Shown in pieces: positions 25,804 through 38,200 of a DNA stretch of 64,000 bases. The notes beneath the pieces were generated by a model. It searched no databases and was not told the DNA's origin. It worked only from the letters and a program-made list of their open reading frames with translations. The stretch comes from Ectocarpus siliculosus (taxonomy: Eukaryota > Sar > Phaeophyceae > Ectocarpales > Ectocarpaceae): positions 4,518,681 through 4,582,680 of the forward strand of contig FN649751.1 in assembly GCA_000310025.1 (NCBI GenBank). Direction: 5' to 3'. The translations under genes were made by a program, and so were the position numbers. Numbering within the stretch: the first letter of the stretch is position 1; the number at the start of each line of letters is the position of its first letter.

Positions 25804-28800
25804 GTTGACCGGTGGCAGCCTTGGAGAGGCTCCGTGCCGGGGGTCGTCCTCCGTAGGGCGGCGCATAGTGTCCGGACGCTGACGACGGGGGGTTGCTGGG
25901 GCGAGTCTCAGGGGTGGCGAAGCGTGGTGCGGGTGGTTCCGCTTTGGCGGCTTCGGCCTTGGCCGCCCGGAGGGCGGCGGCTCGAAGCGCCGCGGCTTCG
26001 GCAGCCTCAGCTGCTGCGGCTTGAGCGGCGGCGGCTTGAGCTGCGGCGGCGGCTTGAGCGGCAGCCAGGGCGGCGGCCTCCTCAGCAGCTGCTTTAGCGG
26101 CCTCCTGTGCGGCAACGGCGGCTTCGGCTGCGCGACCTGCGGTTCAAGAGGTTGTTATGTAGTGGATGAGAAAAAACGTACGGGATGGGTGGGAACTGTT
26201 GTTGTCTATCGGCAGCTAATCGCATGTTTACGGTTGAAGGCGGATTCAGTGCTCTACCACGTGGTGAGCACATTGAAGAACGATGCTCTACGGTTGCATG
26301 CATCTCCGGAAGAGGAAGAGCTGTGCGTCTTGTTGAGGACAACTATTTCAAGCAACCAATAATGTGGACTGAAATACTACAAACAAACGCTGATCAACAA
26401 AGGTCGTAGGTGCAATAGATGTGTCTGGATACTCGATGATACAACCCACACCAGGTGATTTTCCACATCGCGTAAGACCTCCACGCGACATTATCTCGTC
26501 AGTGCAATTCTTGCGGAGTTACTTGTCAGAGCGCATGTACATGCTTTCGTATCGGGACAAAGTTTGACAACGACTCCAACACCTTCGTATTGAACAATAA
26601 CGTCTACACAAGATTTCAAAACAACACGTACCGACAAGTGGCGATAGCAACAAGAGCCGAAAAGCTGTGGATTTGGACCCGCGACCTCCTCTCCCTACGA
26701 CGGAAACGGTTCGCGACACACGAGTGCTCATTCCACCGCCTGGGACAAACAACCGTGGCCGCTGTCGACATAGAGTGCCCGGGCCGCGCTGACAGCATTA
26801 TCGTCCTCCCAAAGAAAAACAAAAAAGAAAGTAGTTTTGTGCGGTCACGTTGTTTGATTGCCTCAACACTTGCGTTGTTCGGCCTCTCGGCGCGCCTCCA
26901 GCTTGAGGTTCAGAGCAGCCTCCACGTTCTTGGCGGCCTCGCCCCGGGAACGTAGATCCGCCAATTCGTGTGAGGCATGGAGCACTTGGTCTCGAAGAGA
27001 TGTCAGTCGAGCCTGTGGGTTTTCAACAAACACATGCAGGCGCATGGAAAAAGAGGCGAAGGGCTTGAGGTAGGCTAGCTTGTCTACTCCAGAGAACGCT
27101 CGTCGACCAACCGTGGTGTTTCGATGGCCCCACAGGCTACATCGATCTGGCATTCCGGGCAGAACATTTACCCCGAGAACACCAAACAGAGCTGACATGG
27201 CTTGTGCCTCGATGTCATCTTAATCTTGGCTTTGTCAATCTCACAGCTTCAAGGGGGGGTAGGTGGGGGTGGGGTTGAACCCTTCGATGGTCTCGACGAC
27301 ACCAACATCAGAACAATAACTAGTATTCTTGATCCTGAGTTATGCTCTGCATGGACAGAAAACACCGAAGCTTAATAAACGCATTTCTGCAGCAGTTAGT
27401 ACTACAGACTTCCGATCCGGAAGAGGCGTGGTAACACCACGCATAACCGCAGCAGTAAGCCGGTTCAAAACTGGAGATCGTGTACACCACGTTCATGCCC
27501 GTTCACTGCGACCAGGCGATCGACTCCGTCCCCCCGAAACGCCGGCCATTGGCCATCTCTGTCCCACCAAGAACTGCGTTCAGCCTATCAGTGAATTCAT
27601 GACGGAGACATACGTCCCTGATTTAGATCCAACAAAAACAGAGTCGAACATACGTAGGCGGTGTTGCTGCTGGGGTTTCCACCCTTGACCTGACAATCCC
27701 CGCGGTCTCGACATGACAGCCACAAGGTACGGGGTGACAATTTACCACGTCTCCCGAAAGATGGTTCGGCGTTCATCTGGTTGAACCGCTATGGAATGCA
27801 GGAGGGGACAACCAGGCGCTCTACGGAACAACAACAGAGCAATGAACGGGGGGCAGAGAAAAGGACCTAGCAATGAGATAAAAATGCAGTGTATTCTGCG
27901 CTCAAGCATCAAACAGGCAGACACCACAGATGCGCGAGACACGCTTACTCGCTCTTTCCCCACACAGCTCCCTCCATCTGTAGCCGGCTACGTTCTGAGT
28001 GCCTGGCTTAATTAAATTCTCACCGCCTTTGCCTCCTTAGCTGCTTTGAGCTTGGCGGCGCCACCCTCTTGGATCGTGGTCAGCGTCTCCTCGAGGTCTC
28101 GCAGCCGTTTCGCGTGAGATTCGTCCCCGCCAGCGGCGCGGGCTCTTTGGACCGCTGCCGCAGCCTCGTCTTCCACGCGCTGGCGGTCTTCCTCGCCCAG
28201 GGTAGCCGGCGGTGGGGTCCAAGCCGCCGCTTCTTGGTCGAAGGCGATAACCGCCGTCTATAGAGTTGGAACAAAGCAAAAGCGCGAAGGAGGAAGAGAA
28301 GAAGGGGGGTATATTTTTGAGGTTCCATATTGCCGGCACTGGTGTACAGGATGGCGTTGTGCGGTGTGGTGTTCACGGCCTTGGAGAAAGGCAGAGAAGA
28401 AGTCGAGCGCTCCATGAGGAGGGCGGCGCGCACGAAAAGAGGCGTTAATCTAGGCTCGCACGCATCTTCGTCTTAACCGCTGAACATGTTCGTAAGAAAC
28501 TGAACATGGTGAGTCGCCGCCCCGCTCCTGTGCCGGCTCCGTGTGGTTCGTCGCAGAAAATGTTCAGCGCCACCCACGTGCGTGCGCGTCCATACCCCGC
28601 CCGTCTCGTACCGATGTACCATGCATTTTGGATAAACGTGGACTACTCAAAGTTTCTGCATGTGTGCTCATCGATGCATTTTCAACCGCAAGGTGCTGAA
28701 GCATCTCTGCTTCAGAGACCACTCGTGCTTATGCCGACGACGCCAGTACTCGATATCAAGAATCCAAACATCAACACGCAAACCACGGTATCGTCCAATA

Positions 28801-31800
28801 GTATCGAAACGACTACGGTACCTCTACCCTCGTGTGCTCGCAGCGCTTACACTAAATAGCCGCCGCCCGCAATTACGCCAGGCTTGCAACGACCAAACCG
28901 AGAACCGCAACAACGTACAGCCTATCGGCCGCGACTACCTGGCACTGTTCCAGCCGGGCGCGAGAGGCCTGTGCCTGGACCTCTGCCGCAGCCACACACC
29001 CCTCCGCCGCATGCAGGGCCTGTGTCTTTCTCTCCTTCTTGGCTTGAAGCCTGGCTTCTCCCTCCTGCAGGCGTTTCTTGGTGTCGGCGACGAGAACCTG
29101 CTTGGCGGCGATGGACGCCGTTGCTTCGTCCACGCCTTTCTGCGAGTCGCCTGCTCCTCTCACGACAAAGGAAAACCATCGTCGTCAACGACGACAACCG
29201 ATTCGGTTCCGATGATGAGAAAAAAAGCTCACACGGCTCTACCAGGAAAATTAAATTCAAACAAATTCGCTCATCCTGCATGGGGGCTGGGAGTACTTGT
29301 GCACCCCGTGGGGCACCTCGGAGGCGAACAACGGCACGAACACTACTGAGTAGCGGACAGCAGAGCAAACAGCAAGTGGGTAGAACGTACAAAGTAGAAT
29401 TTCGAGCTCCTCGGCGCGGCGTCGATCCGCCTCTGCGGCCGCTCTCAGCTCCGCGTTGGAGGCCCTCAGGCGGTCGCGCTTCTCGTGCAGGAGGAGCAGG
29501 TCCCCCTGGCTCTCCTCGCTCAAGGCCTTGAGGGCGCTCTCCGTGTCGGTGGCGTCGAGCTCCAGCTGGCGGTTGGCGGTCACCTGGGGAAACCAAGCCA
29601 ACAGGACCAGCGAGCACGAAGCATGATGTAAGGGCTGGGCCGGTGGGTCACTTCACCTCGGATAATAAGGCGATCTTCCAGGGGAAGCGGAAAACAACGC
29701 ATCAGAGTCATGATAAACACAAACGATGAACCCGTCATGCATACAATGACCTGCTAGTGGATTTACGAAGATATGACTCTTCCGCATCCACGGGTGAGCA
29801 AGTCCTAGACGAAGAAAGGTAGCCCGAGATACATGTCGGCAAACAAGTTGGCAAGCTCAGGAGCAAACAGAAAACAAAGGCCAAGCTTACTACTTTTGCG
29901 GGATATCGTTGAAAACGGGAGAGACAGGCATGGTTGCTAATTACTTGCGGAGAGATAATCGCCCCCCCAAACACTGAATTTGTTTGTCTTCCTCTCACCG
30001 CCTTGTCGTACTCGCGGAACACCAGCGACAGAGCCGCCATGAGGTTGCTGAACTCGGCGTTCGCCCGTTTCATTCTGTCCGACGCTTGTGCCACCGATTC
30101 CTCCGCCTTGACGATCTCAGCGTCAGCAGTTGCCAGCTGGTCCGAGAGAAGGCGAACCTCTGCATCCACGGTTTCCTGGACACACACGAAGGGAGGAGCG
30201 GTAGAGACGGACGCTGAAAGGCGAATGAGGGTGGGGCGAGAGAGAGAGAGAGGGAGTAGAAAGACGATTCTTGTCGAGGTGCCGCAGGCAAACGCAGTGT
30301 TTCGGTGCTGTGGCGGATGATAAGTCTGGTCGTAAAGGGGTGCGGGGTCTGCATGCGAGAGGGGTGAGGTGAGGCAGTGAAGGTCCGGGAAGGACCGACA
30401 GAGAGTGGGGTGAGATGGTTCTAGTGGAGGTCCAGGAAGGAATCGACAGAGAGCGCCACTGTTCGCAGCGAGCGAAGAGGGGAAGGTCGCGATTGTTTCC
30501 ATACGTGGTCGTACAGAGGAGACGGTCGGATCCCATTTCGTACTTAAATCACCCGTTGGCCAAACACGCGTGAATCTCGCAACGAGGCCCGGGAAACCGG
30601 GATAGGCCAAGGTGTTCCCGGTCAGATAGAGCGTCACACGCTTCTTCGACAACGGTGAAGCTAACGCCGCCAGATGCGTTCGATTCTCAAGGAAGATAAT
30701 GGACTGTTGAACTGGACCACCAGAAACACGCTGCTGTGCGGGTAGTCACCCCCTCCTCAGCCTTCCCTCCCACCTTTCTACCCTCCTGTGCTTGAGTGGA
30801 GATTCGCAGGCAAACCCCGTACTGGAGAATACACGCCGAATAAACACGACCCAGTCCGCGGTACGTGTTCGCCGATATGCCCCCGCCACAGTGTCAACGC
30901 AAGGTATTGGAGGCATCGGTCGGAGTTGAGGACTGACTGACTTTGTGCCGAGGTTGAGGGAAGAGGGCGATCTATCCCAAGTGTTGGGTGAACGCCGGGG
31001 ATCTCATATCGGCCACCCGTACGCGCCAAACTTCAGAGAGAACCAGCGAACCACATAGTCAAAATCTCGACTCCCAATCATACCCCGACTCAAACCCTCC
31101 GCTCGACTTGACTCGCCTTCCGAGTTGCTCTCAAAGCCGCGATCTCCGCCCTCTTGGCCTTCTGACCCGCCCTCTCTGCAACCAGCGCCTCTTGCCCGGC
31201 CTTGACCCTCTCGTCGAGCTCTGTCTTGGCCCTCTCCTTGGTGGCCACCTGCTGCTTCAGCTCGGCCAGGCGGTCTTGGGCATCCTGGAGGTCTTCCGCA
31301 CGGGTTGCCTTGGCTTTGGCGATCCTAACCGTGGTCTTTGTTTGGTGGTGAGGGAGAGGGGAAGGGGGCGTGACGCTCAGGTGGGAGGCAGAAAAGTGCC
31401 CGGTTCTCGTTTGAAGTAGAAATTTTTCACCGCGCCTTTGGGGGAGGGAGATTCAGCATCAGGGGAAGGCCCAGCCAACCGTATTCTTTACCCTGCTTGT
31501 ACGGCAATGCAACATAGGCACCACACACCCGAGTGGAAACCGTCGCTTTCGAGTAAGATGTGTAAAACAAAATGTGAAAGGCAAACGACAACATCAAATC
31601 GTGGGAGCTTGGCGCTACCTGCGGCAACGCCAGCGCAGCGACCGCACCAAGCGCCCGCACGTTGAGTGTGCAACAGCGACAGAAAAACAACCCGATGACA
31701 AACAACAAATGTAGCAGGTAAACACCTCCGCCGTGTGCTTCTTGATCGCAGAAAGGGTGTCCGCGGCCTCGCCCCTCTCCTCCTCCTTACGGGCCAGGTC

Positions 31801-33622
31801 CCGCCGCAGCCCGGCGACCTCGCTCTCGAGGGCCTTGGCGTCGTCGGCCGCCTCTCCGGCCAGGGCCCTCGACCTCGACGCCCTCTCTTGCTCGCCCCTC
31901 AGCAGACCCTCGCGGTCGGCGACCGCCCGGCGCCCGGCCTCCACCGCCGCCGTGAGCCTGTCGCTCTCGCTCTGGGCCGCGGCGAGCGTGCGCTCCCGCT
32001 GAAGGAGTCCGGCCTGCGCGAGGTCGAGCCAGGAGGCGGCGGTGGCGGTCTTGTCCCGGATGCGCTTGTGCTCCGCCGTGAACACGACGAGGTCCGACTC
32101 AAGCGCGGCGGCGCTGGATGCTATGTGCCCCTCGTCGGCGAGGACCTGCTTGAACGCGGCCTCCAGCTCGCGGAGCCTGGCGTCGCCCGCCGTGTTTCGG
32201 GCGGCCCGGTGCTGTACCACGGCCTCGAGAGTGCCGTTCTCGCTCGACTCCTTCTCGAGGTGCCGTCGCAGGTCGGACAACTGCGTGCGGTGGTCGTCGA
32301 GCACTGCCTTCAGCTCTACCGACTCCGCGCGGGCCTGGAAACAACCGCGCAAGCACGAGTCGCACACATGGCAAACGAACGCGAGCAGGCGGCGTAGCTA
32401 TTGGGGCACCCGCCCGAGTTGGGAGACATGCCATGTACAGAGAGAACTTTCCAGCACAGCAGCAATAATCTGCATCAGTACACGTGGAGTGGGCCCAGGC
32501 CTTTCCCGGACCGAAAACTGGGGTAGAGGAAGGAAGATAGCTCTCGCAGGGGTACTACACATACACTGTAGTTCAACGTCATGCACAGGCGCACCATTCA
32601 CCATGCTTATAGCGAAGGTACAACGGCGAGGTATCCCAGACCGCACTCACTCATGACCGCTCTCCAACGTCTACGTAAGTAAGCGTACAGCCTACCGTTC
32701 CATTCGCTGAGTCTTCAGCGCTGCTACGCTACTACTGGCATGTAGTGCTCTAAAGCAGTACCTCTTTCTACCCTTGCGTGGGAAAGTGAGACGAGGCGGG
32801 CGGTCCTTTCGACACGTACAAAGCACACAAACGTCACACGCCAAAAAGGTACGAGTCTACTGCTGTAGAAAGCTTGTGCCGCTCTCTCTTCGTTTCGAGG
32901 ATACTCAGCAGTGTAGGCGTTCATTGAGTAGTACACTGTAGCCGTAGGTTTCATTGAGAGTAGGTATTCATTCACAACGATGCACTCTCGCTACACGGCT
33001 GTCCGCATAACGTATTGTACAGGAAATGCAGCATTTCGAAGTTGTAAGAACGGGGGAGTGCAATTTGATCTACTGGAATCGTGGCTCATGGCAATTGGAT
33101 TCCGTGCCCTCCTCTGCCTCCAGCGAAACCCCGCTTATTTATCTTCACTTTTCAGAGAAAATTGCGGCGGGAAAGCAATTTCTTGTGTCCACCATGTGCT
33201 ATGTGCTGTAGTAGTAACATGCTGTCGAATGGGTAGTCTTTCTGTGTGTGTTTATATTATTCCTTAATGCTGTCTAGAACAGTCACTTTTATTGGCATAA
33301 CCGCGAGACTCGAAAACACCGGCATGCTTTACTCAAACACCACACCCCCCCACCAAGACCTTCTAGCACCCATATGCTTCATAAGAGCGACTATCTGATG
33401 TGTACGTGCCTGAGAGTACTCCAGCTCGAAAGCTTGCACGACCTCTCTGACGCTGTCCACGAGGTGAACCGTGGCGCGGGCGTTTGAATTTTTCGACTTC
33501 TTGGCAGTGCGTCTCTGAATTGGCGTGGCTGCTGGCATGACGGGGACAACAGCGCTTTCCACCCTCGACGATGCAGCCGATCTCCCCCATGTCTTTGTCG
33601 TGGGCACCGTGATGGACGACAT
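23706..33622 (-). CDS. Long coiled-coil protein of unknown function
   Basis: I do not recognise a family. Exons in coding order: 33622-33410, 32334-31726, 31335-31117, 30175-29999, 29583-29391, 29150-28939, 28257-28024, 27012-26874, 26136-25640, 24973-24812 and 24125-23706 (stop TGA); total about 1,020 residues. A basic Ser/Thr/Pro N-terminus of about 50 residues leads into VHLVDSVREVVQAFELEYSQ. About 600 residues of heptad-like Leu/Ala/Glu/Lys/Arg coiled coil follow, then a stretch of Ala-Glu-Ala heptads. The C-terminal 200 residues are low-complexity and basic, with RS-like dipeptides, and end in the acidic/aromatic tail EYDLWTDNTLVGDSDFSFF. No motor, ATPase or membrane segment is visible. 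The shape fits a structural or scaffold protein, possibly cytoskeletal, by inference only. Donors at 33410, 31117 and 26874 appear to be GC. The frame stays open upstream of the ATG (CPNC then HHTC), so the true start may lie in another exon. Confidence 0.72.
24986..25111 (+). repeat. Two-copy ~57 bp repeat in a coiled-coil gene intron
   Basis: A unit starting AGTGCAAGGAGGAGGTGAGA at 24986-25042 recurs at 25055-25111 with scattered changes; both contain GACCTTGA, CATCAAG and GGTAACCCGGAAG. The copies are 69 bp apart, start to start. The first copy abuts the splice acceptor of the exon that begins at 24973 on the minus strand, so it may include branch-point sequence. Confidence 0.75.
33225..33254 (+). 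repeat. Dispersed 30-bp repeat, copy 2
   Basis: Second copy of the block at 8411-8440, again starting TCGAATGGGTAGTC and running into GT repeats. It sits in the first intron of the coiled-coil gene. Confidence 0.6.
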
Positions 33623-35292
33623 TGGTGCACAGGTGTGATGTTGTGCCGCACGATTGACTTTTTCACAGTTCGGGCAGCACCGAGCTGCGAGAGAGAGAGG
33701 GGACGAGACACCAGGGTGCACACGCACAAGAGCTCTAGCTTGTTGGGTGCACGAACACACCCAGATAGTATCTCAGCACTGTGCCACCCGCCGCTGTGGC
33801 CTGCTGGTGTATTCTAGGAGCGGCGGGGAAGGGTTTCACAAGACGTCGAGGCGGGAAGGGCAGGGGACGCCCAAGGGGACACGGAGTGAACGAGTGAAAA
33901 CTGTGACAACGCCGAACCATCTGCGTCTCCATGGCACGTGGGCAGCGTGGCATATCATTCTCGGAGGGAGGCAGGCAGGCAATGCGGCTCGTTGGGGGGA
34001 AGCCGGCGCCGCGTCAAGCCATAAGCCGGGTCATTTTTTCGCGTAAACATCATCGCGTACGGGAATAGCCATGCAGCACCGCCGTTACGTGGACAAAATT
34101 GATGTCGCTGTGTGTGAAAGTGAACTACTGTGAACTGTTCCCAAATTGTTGGTGGATATTCTCTCACCAATCGCGAGAGTGTTGACGTCTCCCCCGCGTG
34201 GTGGTTGGCACGTGCACGATTTGATAGGGGGTGTCTACTTGTAGAGCAGTACACACTTCAGACGTGCGAAACCCACGAACGCAGCAGTGCGAAGAAACGA
34301 GCAATTTCATATTCGTCCGCGATCCTACAGCATTTTCGCACGGTACCACAAGCCAACTGGTACGTTGACATTCTGCTACATCCCTCGCCTACTACGTAAA
34401 CGCCTCTCGCGGACAGCTCAAACAGTGAAACGACGCCTCGGTTATGCCGCAGTGCTGCAAAATCGGCCAAGGGTTTACTGATCCAACCATCCGGATGATG
34501 ATGGGGATAACAAGGATCAAAGCCTTTTGTCGCAGATTTCACTGCGCAAAAAATGCTCCCTGTAGTATACGCGGCTGAAAACCTACATATCGCACAGCAT
34601 TGCCACGGCCTAAGGCGAGGAAGCTCTGCAAGGGAAAATCAACATCTTCACTCTTTCCATTTGCACGCGTGTGATCCGGCTAACGTCCACATAAAACACG
34701 TGTACGCGCGCAAAGGCGCGCCGTCTTTCACCCCGCGTGTACTTCACAAAGCTCCCACCGCTCCCCGATCAAATTTCCAAAAATGAAATGACTACTGCTA
34801 CAAAGCGCGACTTGATCTTTGCCACAAACCTGTGAAAATTAGCACCAGAAAATATTCAAGATTTGCAGCTTTCGTACATGAACATGCCAAACCAAACAGG
34901 ATTAATCTTCACCGGCATGCATTGGCGGGACGAAGAGGAGTGATTGGCTACGGTGTGATGTTGACATGCATTCTCCTGCACCCCCTACGACAAAACAACC
35001 ATCGCCGTTCACGAAGGCAAACACAAAATCGGCACCAACGACGACGATATCGACATAAAAATACCTACCTGTGCAAAAACAAAACACAACACGCCATAAT
35101 ACACGGCACCATCCCGCGAAAGCGCTGATCACATCGCCGTGGCACCTACCGATTCGCGGATCTCTCCCAAAAGAGACTCGCCATCCATGCGGTCTAATCA
35201 CCTAGACAACCATAACCATTTCCAAGTGTCAAAAAACCGAATTGAGGGGCACCAACATTCCAGAGCGGGTGCAAGACTCTTCCAACAAAGTA
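33623..35292. other. Gap between PDZ-VIM-PUB gene end and coiled-coil gene start
   Basis: Both neighbours are on the minus strand, so this 1.67 kb should contain the PDZ-VIM-PUB 3' untranslated region, then the promoter and 5' leader of the coiled-coil gene. The leader may include coding exon: the frame upstream of 33622 is open to about 33760 and encodes a CPNC...HHTC cluster. Other open frames here are short and lack recognisable domains. Confidence 0.5.
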
Positions 35293-38200
35293 TTAACGGG
35301 ATCCCGCGGGACGCGCGGTGCTGCCGCTATCTTTGAGCATCGCTTCCGCCTGGGCGAGCTTGCGTATTGCCACGCTGACACAGCGGTGGAATCGAGGCAA
35401 GCCATGCAGATGTCCAGTCGGGTGGTCACCAGAGCGAGGTGCGGCACAAACGGGGCGGGGGGGAGAGACGGACAACAGCTGGAGTGAATGAAAGTGATCT
35501 TTATAGCATTGAGCACAGCAAACAACCTCACGACCAACAGTTACTTTCATTTTATTTTGTGATTACAATCGACACGCAGGTTTCCCTCTGTGTGGTGTAG
35601 TGCAGGACAATACACATGTTGAAGATGTTGGTAAGACAGCAGGGAGAGATGGCACTGGTGCTCGCTGGTTTGTGAGGAAGCCAGCGAAACATGGGTTATT
35701 GCCCCAACGCATTCTCACAAACAAGCGCATTTCATCACTATTAATAGGCGCGGACTGCGGGATAAATGACCTCGCTGGGTATAGATTTCCGACCGTAGCG
35801 GCTCTATGTGCTTCAATATTTCCGCCTCGGTCACCTGGGCGACAGGCTTACATGCAATACGAATGGATTTTTGCCACACCCATTGACGCTTCTTTGATAC
35901 GGTCACAGCTGCGTGGGGCATTTGTCGGGATGGGCGGCGTTACGCCTACCCCACAAACGCCGGAATCTCGGTGCTCATCTTTCAGTGAAAGAAAGCAGAG
36001 AACATGTGCCAACGTGTAGGCTGATTTGCTTGTCTTCGATCAACTCGAAAAACACCACGTCAGCTCGAATCTCAGCGTTTCCTTCGCAGCGTGGGTACAC
36101 CAGCAAACAATTGTTCTCTTAGCATGTCCATGGTCTCCCCCTCGACCGTACAACAGCAGCAGGAATTCGCTTGCTTCCATGCTCATCCATCCAGCTACTC
36201 AAGAAAAGCTGCTGTCGGTAGATTGCCGGCCCTACCACTTCATCCACCAACCACTCACGTGAGTCTCAAAGGGACCGGGTCGCATGGGCCGTGTTGGAGG
36301 ACTGGCTCGTCCCCGTCTGTTTGGAGCGAGAATCCCGCCGCCGTCATCACCTGTCCGGTTTTGATTGGATGCGCACGTGCACGTCAACATGTACTGCGGA
36401 GAGCGCATCGTTCTTCTCTGTGTGGAGCGAGGGGGGTCATGGTTCCTGCATTTTCGTTAGCGGCGAATGCCCTTGCTCAACGTGGAACATCCGCGATAAG
36501 TACTTCCTTGATACTGCTCCGCGTGTAGAGCGGATGTAGGTCTGTGTCGTAGGCTACTAGCGCAAAGGGCTGAACCCGCTCCCTGGAGTGGGCGGGTTTG
36601 TGTCTATTAGTCTCGGCCTGCTGAGTCCTTTTCACGTTGTGGAAGAATATTCCGCATCAGCAAATGCTTCCATTTTCACCACGAGTGCAACGATCAAAAT
36701 CAGAGAGAAACTGGCTGGCTGGGTGACTGACGGACCTCGAGTCCTCCGTCAATGCCGCCGACTTTGGAGTTGAAGTTGGCGTTGCCGAGGCGGATCCTCT
36801 TGAACTTGTCGTCGGACGACTTGGCCGTCATGTTCTTCATCATTTTGAGCATCGTTGTCACGGCAGTCAACGACACCCCCGGCTCCTGTGTCAGATAGAA
36901 ACAATGTAAAAATCAAGCCAAAGGCATGATAGAAACGGGTCGATACGGGCACATGGCGTTTTATCTACCTCACATCACCGTCAAATTGTGAGAAAAGAGC
37001 CATCCGTCAGTGACGTGGGTCGATTCTGACAGGGTACCCAAACAATGCGGTACGAAATTGGAAGTGAGGAGAATTGACCAAAAACGCCGAAAACGGCGAA
37101 CGGTGCCGCCACGCCTTAGGATGCTTCACTTCTGGACACAACGCTGATGGCGTAGGTTGCGATGTGCGCCTCGTCGGGGGAAGAAGCGAAAAAAACAACA
37201 ATCAATGCCATGGCACACCGTAAGCACCGCAAAAAACACAACGGACAGAAGACAATACACCACCATCAATCAATGACGACGCCAACACATACGACAGCAC
37301 AGACAAATACGGAAACAAAACATAGTAGCGCCAACTAGTAGGCCGCAGCCCAGATAAACAGCCCCTTTTCATCTCCCCGTCCAACACTCTCGCACCCAAC
37401 AAACACGCCCCCAACCACCGCCGACACACCTGCTCCAAAACTGCTCCTAACGCCCCCTCAATTTCTGCCGCGACAGCGTCCGCCATGGCAGCTTCCTCTC
37501 CAATCCATTCCTCCTTCTCTCCCAGGTTTGCGGTTGCCGCCGCCGCCGCCGCTGGTGGTGGTGTTGTTGCTTGTCTGTCGGGAGGCGGTGGAGATGTAAG
37601 AGGCGCCCCAGCCCCTGAATCCCCGGCCCCAGAAATAGCCGCCCGTGCCGCCTTCAAAAACAAAACAACAGAAAGACATGAAAATTGCGCGCACCATACG
37701 AAACGACGTCGATCCGTCCGCGGCCGCACGTACGATCGAGAGGCGCACAGGCCTGCAGCTGCCACGCGCACGCACGCAAGGCGTACGAGAGTGCCGGCAG
37801 TAAGGCAGAAAACAGGGTGATTCATGGTAGACGGGGCTCGCTGGTTGGAGACACACCCGTCAAAGTCTGGGGCCGGTGACCGCAACCAAAAAGAACAAGG
37901 ACAAGCTGGTTGCGTTTTTCCACACACACGCCTCTCTCTATCTCTCTCTCTGCGCATCGTCAACGAGCGTAATTGGGCCAATACTTGTCATGCCACCGCC
38001 GGTCTGTCTGTCGCTCTGTCTGCGTATCCATCCATCCATCTCACCGTGTTTCCCATCAGACGGGCCTCGTACGGGTTGTAGCCCATGCTAGAAGCCGTCC
38101 TAGCTTCCTGCTGCTTCGCGAGCTCGACCATGCGCCTGGTCTCGGCATTGCCCGAGTCTTCGAATTGGTTTTCGGTCACCTGTGTGTGTTTTTCGTACAA

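Noticed and set aside
35229-35537. Alternative minus frame with VTTRLDICMACLD near the PDZ-VIM-PUB 3' end
   Set aside because: Looks helical, but the shorter exon 35374-35293 matches the phase of the preceding PUB exon and ends in a clean stop.
37202-37981. Minus-strand 259-residue frame as a stand-alone gene
   Set aside because: Only 37651-37430 fits as an exon of the PDZ-VIM-PUB gene by splice sites and phase; the rest is intron.
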